Origin: Rhynchopus sp. YZ270_cl-10
Lineage: Eukaryota; Euglenozoa; Diplonemea; Diplonemida; Diplonemidae
Direction: 5' to 3'
Assembly: GCA_964035575.1 (NCBI GenBank)
Contig: OZ037870.1
Coordinates: forward strand, 744,001-808,000
Length of the DNA stretch: 64,000 bases
This document shows positions 21,831-32,163 of this stretch, piece after piece. Each line of letters begins with the position of its first letter. The first letter of the stretch is position 1. Under the pieces are notes generated by a model. It was not told where the DNA came from, did no database searches, and saw only the letters and a program-made list of their open reading frames with translations. Made by a program: the position numbers and the translations under genes.

Positions 21831-23039
21831 ATGAAGCCTTTCAGTCTCACGGATGACTACCACGACCAGGGCTCGTACGTAGGTCGGGTGTTGCACTTCT
21901 ACGATGTCATCAACCCACTGAGGCTGTTCACGACGAACAGCGATCTCGAGACACACAAGGCGCTGCTGTCCGACTTTGAGCACGGCAAAATAGAGCCGCA
22001 CATCCTGAAGTCGGAGGAGATGAACAAAAAGCTGTGGAACTCGCGGTCCGTGCTCTCTGCTGTGCTGCACCCGGACACGAAGGAACGGGTGTTCCCGAGT
22101 TTCATGCCGTGTGCGTTCATTCCTGCGAACGTGCCGATCTGCGCAGGCATGCTTTTGACACCACCCACACCCTTCAACACTGCACTGTGGCAGTGGGTGA
22201 ACCAGTCGTACAACGCGGGGTTCAACTACGCGAACCGACCCATCTCCGGTGAGGTGCGTGAGAACGAGGTACGGGACGCAACACTCTCATACGTCTCAGC
22301 GACAGGTGTGAGTTGCTCTGTGGCACTGGGGATGAACCACTGGCTCAAAACCGCGAAGCTGTCCCCCAGCATGGCACGGAACATGGGTATTGCGATTCCG
22401 TTCATTGCCGTTGCAGGAGCGGGTTCGTTCAACGTGTTTGCGATGCGCTCGAGCGAGATCAAGTCTGGGGTCGAAGTGTCGCACCCAGAGACAGGCGAAT
22501 CGCTGGGGATGAGCGTCAACGTTGCCTACGCAGCGTTGGGGCAGTGCGCCCTCAGCCGTGTGGTCCTGCCCGCTCCCATTCTTCTCATCCCACCATACAT
22601 GATCCCCGTGGTCAGATCCGCAGCACCGAGAATAGCTGCAAACAAGCTTGGCAAGGCGTTGCTGGACCTCTCTGTTCTGATCACCTGCCTCGTGATAGCG
22701 CTGCCCCCCGCAATTGCTCTGTTCCCACAGAAGGGGGCCTACGATGCCGCATTGTTAGAGCCGGAGCTGAAGGAGAAGGCGGAAAAGGTATGGGGTCTTA
22801 TCTTTTGTCTATTTGCCCAACACCTTTTACAACATTTGTGGACATACACGACACACTTTAACTTCAACACCTCTTCCATCTGTACTGTTATTATTATTAT
22901 GGATGGCTGGCATCGTACGTGGGTTAGTCGAGGTGGCTACATCGACAACTACAGTTTTTTTTTTATAAATTTACAAAGCCATAAACATACACCAACACAG
23001 CTCGGCCTCAAAACTGTTAGTTTCAACAAGGGTCTGTAG
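21831..23039 (+). CDS. SFXN: Sideroflexin (mitochondrial inner-membrane amino-acid carrier)
   Basis: Exons 21831-22787 and 23001-23039 give 331 residues, the usual family length. Sideroflexins are multi-pass inner mitochondrial membrane carriers; SFXN1 and SFXN3 import serine for one-carbon metabolism. Family features visible here are DVINPLRLFTT near the N-terminus, the HPDTKERVFP motif, WQWVNQSYNAGFNYANR, several hydrophobic segments after residue 95, and the characteristic C-terminal FNKGL supplied by the tiny second exon. The intron (22788-23000) carries a type C cassette. After the TAG the same frame stays open for 64 codons, including a hydrophobic stretch. I regard this as 3' UTR. A P element lies directly upstream. 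Confidence 0.93.
   Translation: MKPFSLTDDYHDQGSYVGRVLHFYDVINPLRLFTTNSDLETHKALLSDFEHGKIEPHILKSEEMNKKLWNSRSVLSAVLHPDTKERVFPSFMPCAFIPANVPICAGMLLTPPTPFNTALWQWVNQSYNAGFNYANRPISGEVRENEVRDATLSYVSATGVSCSVALGMNHWLKTAKLSPSMARNMGIAIPFIAVAGAGSFNVFAMRSSEIKSGVEVSHPETGESLGMSVNVAYAALGQCALSRVVLPAPILLIPPYMIPVVRSAAPRIAANKLGKALLDLSVLITCLVIALPPAIALFPQKGAYDAALLEPELKEKAEKVWGLIFCLFAQHLLQHLWTYTTHFNFNTSSICTVIIIMDGWHRTWVSRGGYIDNYSFFFINLQSHKHTPTQLGLKTVSFNKGL
22900..22950 (+). repeat. Type C cassette in sideroflexin intron
   Basis: GGATGGCTGGCATCGT followed by GGGTTAGTCGAGGTGGCTAC matches 9283-9330 in the four-TM gene intron, apart from a few bases. Confidence 0.65.
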
Positions 23040-23415
23040 ACATTCTTTGAGACGCCACTTTCCATCAAATATTCACCGCCAGCAGGCCTCCACGGGGTGA
23101 TCCTCGTCATCTGCATCTCAAGTCTCCACGTAGCATTCCACGTAACCCACGTCAGTCTCCCCCCTGCTCCCCTTTTTCTTCGTGTGTCGCATTTACGTAG
23201 TGTACCAAATGCTTATCTCCACTTTGTGTTATGATATAAAAAAGACGTGGTGGGTTTGGGCTCCGTTCCATATTGGGTGAGGGTGTGATAACGAACATTG
23301 AAACTGTCAAGAAACCGAGAGCCCTTCCCAAAAAAGAATCCTTGTCCTCCCTTTGTACCTTTTTTTTTTTGCCCCATTTTTTGTCAGCTTATCTTAGGAG
23401 AATAGGGGGGAAACT
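23040..23415. other. Intergenic, sideroflexin to DUF2817 gene
   Basis: It contains the in-frame extension of the sideroflexin frame to a TGA at 23232-23234, then T-rich DNA. No independent gene seen. Confidence 0.5.
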
Positions 23416-24941
23416 ATGTCGAAACTTCTTGCTGTCGTGATGGTGGTAGTGGGGTACCACATTAAGCGTGAGATGGATATCGAGCAGACCAGGGCACCAG
23501 GTCTTGCGGCAGACGGCTCCGGGCCTGCCTTCTCAGAGACATACTTCGAAGCGCGCGAGAAGTTCATCCGCGCTGCGAAGGCAATCCCCGGCATTGAGCT
23601 TTCCGCGCACCCCATTGCCGAGGGCAGCCCTTACACAGTATGCATTTTACCTTTATTTTTAATGCTGATTTTTTTTCTGTGAGGAGAAAACCAAAAACGG
23701 AAATGAAGCTTGCGAAATGAGTGTGGAGGTTTTTTTCGTAATGTTTTATTCTCCCCATGGCCACCACTCAGAAAAAACCCTTTTTTTGTTCAGTTTGTTT
23801 GCGTCTTCCGCAATTTACAAACTTTTTTTTTCTCACTTTATTGACAGAATTAGAGGCCTACATCACATTTTTCTTAGTTTCTTCAAGGTCTCATATTTAA
23901 CGCCAATCATTTATTTTTCAACAGACGGATATTGCGTTTCTGAAGCGAGGTGGTTCGGAGGATGTTATAGTTCATTTGACCGGTGTGCATGGGGTGGAGG
24001 GATACGCTGGGTCGGCGATACAGATTGAGACACTGCGTAGGTGGGCGGCAGACCCTGCGTCTGTTCCGAAGGCGAATGTGGTGCTGGTGCATGCGTACAA
24101 CCCGTTTGGCATGGCAACGTACCGGAGGTGGAATGAGAACAACGTTGACCTGAACCGCAACGCAATCCTCAGCAAGGCCGCCTTCCAAGAGGTGCTCGAC
24201 CGCGACAGCAACATCGGGGGCTACCTTAACTTCGCGGACCTCTTCAACCCAAAGGATGCACCCACAGTCATCATCACCCCCATACTGATGCTCGCCCGGT
24301 CTGTCGTCGCCATCGCACAACACGGCCTCGTCTCCGTCAAGCGTGCCATGGTTGGTGCACAGTACTATGACGAAAAGGGCATCTTCTTCGGAGGCAAAGA
24401 GCTCCAGCCAAGCCACGTCAACTTCTACAACTTCATCAAAAAGAATAAGTTGGATGAGCTCAAGGGGAAGGTGCGCATGATTGATGTACACACCGGGCTT
24501 GGACCGAAGGGGGTCGACACGCTTCTGGTGACAGATGAGGCGGAGATGAAGGCATGTGAAAAGTTTGTTGTGATTGATGCGAAGGTGGACCCGCAGACGA
24601 GGTTTGAGTGCTTCGATGGGAAGTGCTCTGGACAGTCGCAGGCGGGTGATGGGTACGAGCTGACGAGGGGTGTCACGCAGACGTTCTTTGGAGAGATCTT
24701 CCCCGCAGCAGTAGCACGTGGCGACTACGTGTCTGCCACACAGGAGTTCGGCACGCTGCACTCCGTCTTCGTCGGCCAGGCCCTTGTCCTCGAGAACCAG
24801 GCCTACCACAACGCTAAGGAGGAAGCTCGCGCATACTGGGCACAGTACACCAAAGATGCGTTCTACGTAAGAACTCCAGAGTGGCGTGCCAAAGTTGTCA
24901 GACGTGGCACAACTCTCCTGGACCAATTCGTCAAATTCTAG
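23416..24941 (+). CDS. DUF2817 / M14-like zinc carboxypeptidase-fold protein
   Basis: Exons 23416-23637 and 23925-24941 give 412 residues. The protein matches DUF2817, a branch of the M14 metallocarboxypeptidase fold. A putative zinc motif HxxE is present in VHGVEG (His96, Glu99). The downstream ENNVDLNRN block is at about 145-153, and the third zinc ligand is probably His263 in DVHTGLGPKG. These suggest an active hydrolase of unknown substrate. The N-terminus (LLAVVMVVVG) is hydrophobic and could be a signal peptide or anchor. The intron contains about 40 bp (23679-23718) also found inside the 9.6-11.6 kb TIR element (11144-11184). Codon use alternates in blocks: G/T-ending at the start, C-ending near 24170-24450, G-ending to 24690, then C-ending. 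Confidence 0.85.
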
Positions 24942-25368
24942 ATTTATTTTTAAAAAAAAGAGAGAAAACCAGGAGGAAAAAGCGCAGCTGCGTCTAGTCT
25001 AGCCTTCGGGCGACTTTGTGTACAGCTGTCTCCGACACGGTGATTGTGATACAACAAAACGGTGATAAAGACCGGTGTGATAGTTCGTGTGTTCCATGAC
25101 CGCAAAAAAGCGATGCGTCTGTTTCGTGACTTAACCCCCCTTTTTAAAAAGGGAGAAAACCTTTCATCTTTTTACAAACGCGTTTTTCCAAAAAATAATG
25201 GAAAATCACTGAATTTGTGGCATTTTTCGGGGGTTTGCCCACCTCTTTGAGATACTTCATATGCAACATTATTCCTTTTTCTCTTCGTTTATTTTTTTCC
25301 TTCGCATTCCTCCATCTTCCAATTTTCTTCCATCCAAATGGCAAAAAAACAGCGAAACTACACATAAA
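24942..25368. other. Intergenic before coiled-coil gene
   Basis: It holds a short GCCTTCGGGCGAC motif and a weak type-B-like GATGCGTCTGTTTCGTGACTT sequence split over 25105-25132. No gene seen. Confidence 0.45.
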
Positions 25369-26950
25369 ATGGACGAGTCGCCTGCGGATCGTACAAGGCT
25401 GATCTTGACTATTCAAAGGCAGACAGAAACGCTTGACCGACTGCATGCTGCTATCAAGGAGGAGAAGAACACAAACCAGCATCTCGCACAGAAGATTGCA
25501 ACGCTTGAGGTGGACAACTCAAAGCTTTCTGCCTTGAAGGTCGAGAACGCAGAGTTCCGACGAGAACTGGGACACCTGCAGGGACTCATTGCAGACTTCC
25601 AGCACCGTCAAGAAGAGGTCTTCACCCGCGAGGCCCTCTCCCTCGGCAAGCAAAACGAAATGCACCAGACCGAAATGCGATCCCTTCACGACCAGATCAG
25701 CAAGTCCTCCCACGAGGCACAACTCCTCCGAACCACAAACGCAGAAAAAGACGCGCGAATAGCAGTCTTAGTGGACAAGCTTTCCAGCGAAGGGTATGTT
25801 GGGGGTTCAAAATGTTTTACCAGATTCCTTGAAAGGTTTTGTGTTGCGATGTGTCGCATAGCAAGAAAGCAATGTGTTGCGCTTTGCATTTAGGAAAAGC
25901 TCCCGAAAAATAAAAAAAACTGACGGAGGGCGTGGACTGGACATATTGCGTCGCCACGTGAGAGTTTTCCAAGAAAAAAAATATGGTATTGCACAACTGT
26001 GGCAACACAACCAGAGGCAACTACACTACTCCAACAATTTATCAAAAAAAAGAAGGGGAAAAAAACTCTACACCTACAAAAAAATACAACACAAAAATCA
26101 GGAACGAGATTGAGATCAAACTCCAATTAGAGCAAATGAAGGACAAGACAACGGAGCTGCACAAGGAACTGAAGATGCGTGCAGAGCAGTCCCGTGCCCT
26201 CACTACACAGGTATATTGCTCTGTTCTCTCTCTCTCTCTCTCTCTCCCTCTTCGGGCTTTCTACAGATTTGATTGAAAATACACGAATCTCTCCTTTATT
26301 ACAAACCTCCCTCCCATTTATTTCTTTTACTTATTCTAAAAGCCCCTCCCCCCCTCCCTCTACAGTCAGAACATCTTAAGCTCAGTCTCGAATCTGCAAA
26401 CGAAGAAATCGCCCAACGCGACAGCATGGTACAAAGCCTTGAACGGGAGAACCAAGCCTACAAGCGCAACATCAGCCAGCTCATCAACCAGAAGCATGGG
26501 AGTGGTCGGGGGCGGTCTCGCTCCCGCGACCATCAACCCTCCATAGCACCAACACCCACTCATGACACTGAGGTATTTCCTTTCGCTGTTTCTTTTTTGC
26601 ATTTCAAGCCAACTTTATTCTCCTTGGATGGCGTCAAACGGCAAATATGCAAGGTCACGCAAAACCCCCTCACACACTATCCACACACTTTCAGAAAGTT
26701 TCTCGAGATTTATGGATTTTGATTATCGTATCACCAGATTTGGTACCAGATTTTAAACACCACAACACACTACCACACCCATCAGGTGTACGAGCCTCTT
26801 TTTGACGACGCATCTGTGGCCTTTGCTCGGGGAGCTCCGCCGCCGCACCCAAACAGTACACAATACACAGCCACCTCTGATGCAGCAAACGCACACAACA
26901 GAGGCCTTTCTCGTCTCGAACAATACAGACAACGTGCAAGGAGACAGTAG
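25369..26950 (+). CDS. Coiled-coil protein, possibly cytoskeletal
   Basis: Exons 25369-25793, 26102-26210, 26366-26572 and 26786-26950 give 301 residues. Residues about 10-215 form an almost continuous coiled coil rich in Glu, Gln and Leu heptads. A GRGRSRSRD basic patch and a Pro/Ala-rich, Arg-ending tail follow. I do not recognise the family. Such proteins are common at basal bodies, centrosomes or Golgi. The start is the ATG directly after ACACATAAA and skips a poor T-rich upstream stretch. Exon joins keep frame, with phases 2, 0 and 0. Intron 1 has a type H cassette. Confidence 0.75.
26016..26050 (+). repeat. Type H cassette in coiled-coil gene intron 1
   Basis: GGCAACTACACTACTCCAAC plus a T/A-rich tail; counterpart of 8729-8766. 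Confidence 0.6.
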
Positions 26951-27307
26951 CCAAACGCCTTGAGGGAGGGACCTCAACCTCGTTACTTCAACCCTTTTTA
27001 AAAGAGCCAAACCGTCCTGAAAAATGCTGTCATCTTACCAAACTTTTCTTAGAAATTGGTGTTTAGAAAATGTGTGTTTTTTTGAGGGGGGAAATGGGAG
27101 GGCTATCTTTGCCCTCTGGGGGTCCGATAACCCCCGCTGAGAGCGATTGCCTGCGTTTTGCCGGTGTGTTTTTGAAGCTTTCAACGTTTCTTTTTTTAGA
27201 TCTACAATTAATTATGTTTTTTTGCATCCCCCCCATTTTTTCCTATGTAGCACCACCTCCCACCTAGATATTCGGAGTCAACGGGAAAAGAACGCCACAC
27301 CCACCCA

Positions 27308-27340
<33 letters not shown>

Positions 27341-27380
27341 TACTCACACGGTGCGGTCTGTCGTGCTTGGAGTGTGTAAA
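26951..27380. other. Spacer with cassette fragments and a long T tract
   Basis: It contains a CATCTTACCAAAC site followed by TTTTCTTAG (27024-27051), a weak type B cassette (27147-27186) and a T tract of about 30 nt near 27310. No gene seen. Confidence 0.5.
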
Positions 27381-27388
27381 TAACGGAC

Positions 27389-27480
27389 TTACCCCCTGAG
27401 TCCGACAGTCGGACCCCCTGAGTCCGACAGACGGACTCAGGGGTCCGTCTGTCGGACTCTGGGGTCCGACAGTCGGACCC
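27389..27480. repeat. GTCCGACAGTCGGAC palindrome cluster, left
   Basis: Several overlapping palindromes built from GTCCGAC and GTCGGAC alternate with CCCCTGAGT. They are followed by mirrored A/T runs to about 27560. A similar cluster lies at 32164-32250. Confidence 0.8.
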
Positions 27481-27876
27481 AAAAAAAAAATTTTTTTTTT
27501 TTTTGGGCCGAAAAAAAAAATTTTTTTTTTGGCCAAAAAAATTTTTTTGGCCGAAAATCGCCTTGTATAGCCACTACAGTACACATGGTTTTACCAAAAT
27601 AGCCGTATTTTGGCTGAAAATTTGACTTGAAAATTTTTTTCATTGTTTGGTCAATCTGAGGTTTTCTTTGAATTTTTTGGGCCATTTTATGACCTACTAC
27701 ACCCAATTTTTGGGGGATTTTTTTTTTCTTGGTCAAAAAATAGCGCTTGTTGCCTACTACTGGGTATAGGCTTGTTCAGAGGTGTGTATTTGGTGTACCC
27801 AGACATGGTCAAAACACATGAATTTTGCGTTTTTTTGCATTTTTAGGTTCTCGACCAACCAGGGGGCGACCAATTT

Positions 27877-28141
27877 GGGTACTGGGTACTGGGTACTGGG
27901 TACTGGGTACTGGGTACTGGGTACTGGGTACTGGGTACTGGGTACTGGGTACTGGGTACTGGGTACTGGGTACTGGGTACTGGGTACTGGGTACTGGGTA
28001 CTGGGTACTGGGTACTGGGTACTGGGTACTGGGTACTGGGTACTGGGTACTGGGTACTGGGTACTGGGTACTGGGTACTGGGTACTGGGTACTGGGTACT
28101 GGGTACTGGGTACTGGGTACTGGGTACTGGGTACTGGGTAC
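27877..28141 (+). repeat. (GGGTACT)n satellite array
   Basis: About 37 perfect 7-bp units with a GTAC core. It reads open in several frames by repetition only. Confidence 0.95.
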
Positions 28142-28193
28142 CAAGAGAAGGCAGCTTGACAGCAGCGAAGGCGGAGGCTACGGGGAAGACAAG
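28142..28193 (+). pseudogene. Possible exon remnant abutting the array
   Basis: The 52 bp after the array read as a charged/Gly-rich peptide and end AAG followed by GTATGTAA, the local 5' splice consensus. No partner exons were found. It may be a remnant or chance. Confidence 0.25.
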
Positions 28194-28555
28194 GTATGTA
28201 AATGTTTAACTTTCAGTTACTTGTGTAGATGCAAACAACACACCCAGTGGTTTGCAGCATTTTATTTTCTTGTGTGCTTTCTCTTCTTTGAATCGAAAGT
28301 ATGTGAACCTTATTACATCATGATACAATGCAACGAGGCCGAAACAGCCTCACTAAGGCCTCTGAAAATAAATGTTCAGACTTGGCACTTACTTATGTTT
28401 AGGTGCGCCTCAACCACACGCTTGAATATATTTAATTTGCCACACCTCAGATAGATTTTCCAGATATGCCTATGTTCAGGTGTTCCAGGCCTCGTCACAA
28501 ATAGACAAAAAAACAAAAGCCAAAACAACAGAGAGAGAGCCAACAATTTTTTATC

Positions 28556-28850
28556 TCACTTGTGTAATAATGTTTAGCCGCGTTTTCGAAATTCCTTCCT
28601 GGAGATTACACAAAATACAGTAGACATTATCTCCGCACACAAAGAACAAAACAAAACCCATGCCGAGAGTAGGCGCAAAAGCAATGTGGAGGAGATCTGC
28701 GCATGCAACCAAAAGGGTTGCAGTCATAGGACTTCGAGGAACTGTTCACCATACCCAACCTTGACGCCCCGTACTAGGTGGTCATACATCATTTGTCAAA
28801 TATACTGTAGGAATTTCGAAAACGCAGCACAACATTATTGCCCGTGAGAT
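28556..28850. repeat. Foldback repeat with GCGTTTTCGAAATTCCT arms
   Basis: The arms at 28556-28600 and 28808-28850 are inverted copies of about 40 bp. The interior shows no coding signal. Confidence 0.7.
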
Positions 28851-28865
28851 AATAACTATTTATTC

Positions 28866-29015
28866 GAGTGAAATAAGAACTATTTTATTTCACGCGCCAC
28901 TAAAAAGGTGCCCGAGTGCGTTATTTCCCGAGCGAAGCGAGGGGAATAAGAGTGAGAGTCACGAGGGTGCCTTTTTAGTGGCAAGTGCAAGAAAATGTTC
29001 TTATTTCACTCAATA
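28866..29015. repeat. Foldback repeat, TTATTTCAC type
   Basis: Inverted arms run from GAGTGAAATAAGAAC (28868) to GTTCTTATTTCACTC (about 29012), with CCACTAAAAAGGTGCC pairing to GGTGCCTTTTTAGTGG inside. The TTATTTCAC motif recurs at least nine times between 28866 and 29680. Confidence 0.75.
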
Positions 29016-29138
29016 TGTAATTTTATTCCACAAGTGAAAAACGTATTTATAGGTGTAAACAGTGGAACGTTGAGCCCACGCTCCACCCCTCACACCACCA
29101 CACTTCAAATTACAGATTATTTATTGCCTCTTACACAC

Positions 29139-29366
29139 ATGCCTAAACCCACGCGCAAGTTTGCGGAGATGGAGGATGCATATGACAACTTGTTCGACGA
29201 CATGAACAGTGGTGTGCAGTACAGGAAAACATGGGACGATTTCCTCCGTTTCAACAGACTTTCAGGAGCGAACGAGCCCAGGGAAGAACACGTCGTGTCC
29301 TTCAGATCACTCCGTGATCTTTTATTTCACTCCCCCACCCAATCCTTCACGATTTGCGTGAAATAA
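29139..29366 (+). pseudogene. Tyrosine-recombinase-like N-terminal domain fragment
   Basis: A 75-codon open frame includes a helical segment with YRKTWDDFLRF. That resembles the core-binding (SAM-like) N-terminal domain of tyrosine recombinases such as those of Crypton-type DNA transposons. A related segment with YKKKWDEFLRF lies in the opposite orientation at about 29720-30045. The catalytic domain is missing, so the copy is broken. It sits among foldbacks and short inverted repeats. The family assignment rests on pattern resemblance only. Confidence 0.4.
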
Positions 29367-29679
29367 AACGTGAAATAAAACGAATCTTATTTCACTCACT
29401 TTTTCACCTGTTTACGTTTTTCACGCGTGGTATAAAATTACGTATCGAAAACTAAAGTGAACATTATTTAACTGATGGGTGATTCACAAACTGGAATACG
29501 TGATACCCACTCGCTATCGCTCGTGACATCACTTTTATGATTACACTCACTTCACTCATGAAATCAAAATGCTGAACTCCACTCGCTTCGTGAAGTTGAG
29601 CCCCAGTTTGAGTCACCCACCACCTCGTGAAATAATGTTCACTTTATTTCATGAGATAATAATTATCTAACTCAGTGAA

Positions 29680-30535
29680 ATAAAACTCGTGTAATTTTGC
29701 AGATTATATGCCCTTTGTGTCACTCAATTGTAACCGAGAATGTAAGGCAGTGAGTATTTGATCTGCCCTTTATGTCGCGAAATACTATGTTTGGTGTGTT
29801 GACGTCTTCCAAGCAGATGGATATTCCCTCACTTGCACGCAATCTACCGAGGAACCGACTGCCTTTCTCAAAAGCCAGTACATGTCGGGGTGTCGAGGTC
29901 CGTGTCAATACAAAGCGGACCAAGTCGCTCGAGGTTTGAAAACCGCAAGAACTCGTCCCATTTCTTCTTGTACACCTCCTTGCTTCTCATACCCGCTGAG
30001 ACTTGGTATCCGTAAGTGTCATACATCCTGTCCTTCTTCGTTTTGGCAGTGTTTGAGGGGAGTGATGAAAAAGTTCTTTTTTTTACTGAGTGATTTTTTT
30101 AACCAAAAGAAAACCGACGCAGGAGCTTTTCTGGAACTGTTTTATTCTCCCCACCCCAACAACATCACATTTCAGAAAAACATTGTTTTTTCGTTTTTGT
30201 TCACTTTCTTTTCTTCTCCCTCACACCTGTTTGCTGTGAATTAAATTTTTTCGTTTCGGCCTGGTCGCAAACGCGAGTTTTCCTGGAAGCGCAGGAAAAA
30301 TGACTGGGGAGTGTTGGTGGCTCCGTGACGCCACAGAGCCGGCACACTCGTTGAGTGCCTCACAAAACCTCAAATTTATTCCGCTTTGATTTCATTTATT
30401 GTCTTCACGCTTTATCGTTGTTGTTGGGTTGGGAAATAATATTTCATTCTCCCATACATTCTCGGTTACAATTGAGTGACAAAGGGCACATTATCACCCA
30501 CCTTTGTGGGAATTCACAAAATTACACGAGTTTTA
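29680..30535 (-). mobile_element. Broken element with inverted ends and recombinase-like fragment
   Basis: Inverted ends of about 80 bp, interrupted by small gaps, lie at 29680-29747 and 30454-30535 and share TGTCACTCAATTGTAACCG. The inside on the minus strand holds a second recombinase-N-domain-like stretch, about 29720-30045, with at least two breaks. No intact protein is present. It is probably an old, non-functional insertion. Confidence 0.5.
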
Positions 30536-31339
30536 TCCCCTTTTTTTACCACATTAACCTCACCTTTCCCGATAACTGCGTTTCTACACCATACATTTCA
30601 TTCATTAATCACACTCCACATTTACACTCATCACAGGATCGTGAAATCTGAACTGCATCTGCGATTGTGATGAGAAGCCTCGCCGCGTCTCCGACATTCA
30701 GCAACTCAAAATCCAAAGAGTATCACCCGCATCAATCCATTCTGAGTTTGCGGACTAAGATCTGGGGTGGAAGGGGGATGGGTACACTTTGTCAGTCACT
30801 GCTATTGCCATTTAACCCAGGGAGCATAGCTAGTGCAAGAAATTCGACTTTGGAAACCTTCCGGAAAGTCTGTCCTCTGCTTACGGAGGACGAGGCACAA
30901 GAAAATATTGCGTTCCCCCAGAAAACCAGTGCACAATTCACACTCCTTGTGGGTGGTCTTGTTGCCTTTTTGTCACAGTAATTTTGGCCCAGGCATGCTC
31001 TTGAAGCATGACAATTTAGTGTGTATGGGGCAGGGTGTTGTTTTGTTCTGAATTCTCTTTGTTATAACATCTAAGTCAATCGCGGGTGGTGGTTTGTGTA
31101 GCGTGAGGCACTCTTTTTAACAAACTTCCTGCGGCTGCTAAAGCGTTATTTCTTCGGATTTAACAACGTACAGCGTAACATAGTGGTTTCGCCTGGTCGA
31201 CACAACCTTTGATAGATATGGGATAACCAACCCCCTTCGACCCCTCGTGGGTTCACTAAACAAGCCCTCGTGGTAGTTAAACGCGATTGACATTTACATT
31301 CCTAGAGATGAAAGAACAAGACAACACTTCTGTACCCGC
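30536..31339. other. Accessory DNA, no gene recognised
   Basis: An open stretch of about 100 codons (30667-30981) shows no recognisable domain and poor codon use. I do not call it a gene. Confidence 0.45.
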
Positions 31340-31414
31340 GCATCAAAATTGTGGAAAACTTTGCACCCCAAACACCCTCAACAACGCCCGCCAAAAGGCG
31401 CCCCTTGTTGCTGG

Positions 31415-31615
31415 GAGTTGGTTCTCATGTTTGATACCTGCACAGCGGGCATTCCTCTGAGTCCAACGCATGTTTGGCCTGTCTGCGGCGTTGTACTTCA
31501 GGTGCACGAAGACAGGGTCTGGTGGTAAATTTTGCGTAGTGTCGCATTCCCTCATGTGTGGGTCACTCACACTTGGCGGTCATGTGCCACTGCGTGGGTC
31601 TGGGAATTTGGGTAC
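31415..31615. repeat. Dispersed ~190-bp repeat, inverted relative to 45980-46160
   Basis: The reverse complement of 45980-46160 aligns here with scattered differences. Shared stretches include GTTTGGCCTGTCTGCGG and TCGCATTCCCTCATGTGTG. Each copy ends at a GGTACC-containing sequence. Confidence 0.75.
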
Positions 31616-32002
31616 CTGGGTACAGGAAATTTGTTGTGGAAGACATCAACCACCATGCATTGAGGAGGGTAAGACAGTGTTCGCAGTTTCTACCTGATAG
31701 CATTACAACATTTAACTTCTCCACGGGGGTCTTGGGCCGTTCACTCGGTTCTACCTTGACTACCGGAAGATATTCTTGAGGCCTTTCTGGTCTCTAGAAT
31801 ATCCGGTCTTCCCGAACGGAGGCACACTTTGTGTGTTACTACGACCTGGCAATTTCCAGCAGTAGGTTAAGTAATCTTTCTTGTAAATTGTTGGATCATT
31901 ATCTCCTCAGTGCATGAATGCCCCACGTGACTGGACACTTTTGTGTTTGTCATGTGGAGCTGTGGTTGCTCTTTCACGACTTTTTTCCTGTTCCTGGGTA
32001 CC

Positions 32003-32160
32003 TGTTCCTGGACCTGGACCTGGGTACCTGGGTACCTGGGTACCTGGGTACCTGGGTACCTGGGTACCTGGGTACCTGGGTACCTGGGTACCTGGGTACC
32101 TGGGTACCTGGGTACCTGGGTACCTGGGTACCTGGGTACCTGGGCACCTGGGCACCTGGG
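32003..32160 (+). repeat. (GGGTACCT)n satellite array
   Basis: About 18 units of 8 bp with a GGTACC palindromic core. It degrades at the right into GGGCACCT. Confidence 0.95.
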
Positions 32161-32163
32161 TGT

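Noticed and set aside
27877-28141. GGGTACT array as a telomere
   Set aside because: Internal, unidirectional and flanked by unique DNA on both sides; no gradual telomere-like variants or chromosome-end features.
30667-30981. 105-codon open frame in the accessory region
   Set aside because: No domain, poor codon use, no splice or leader context.
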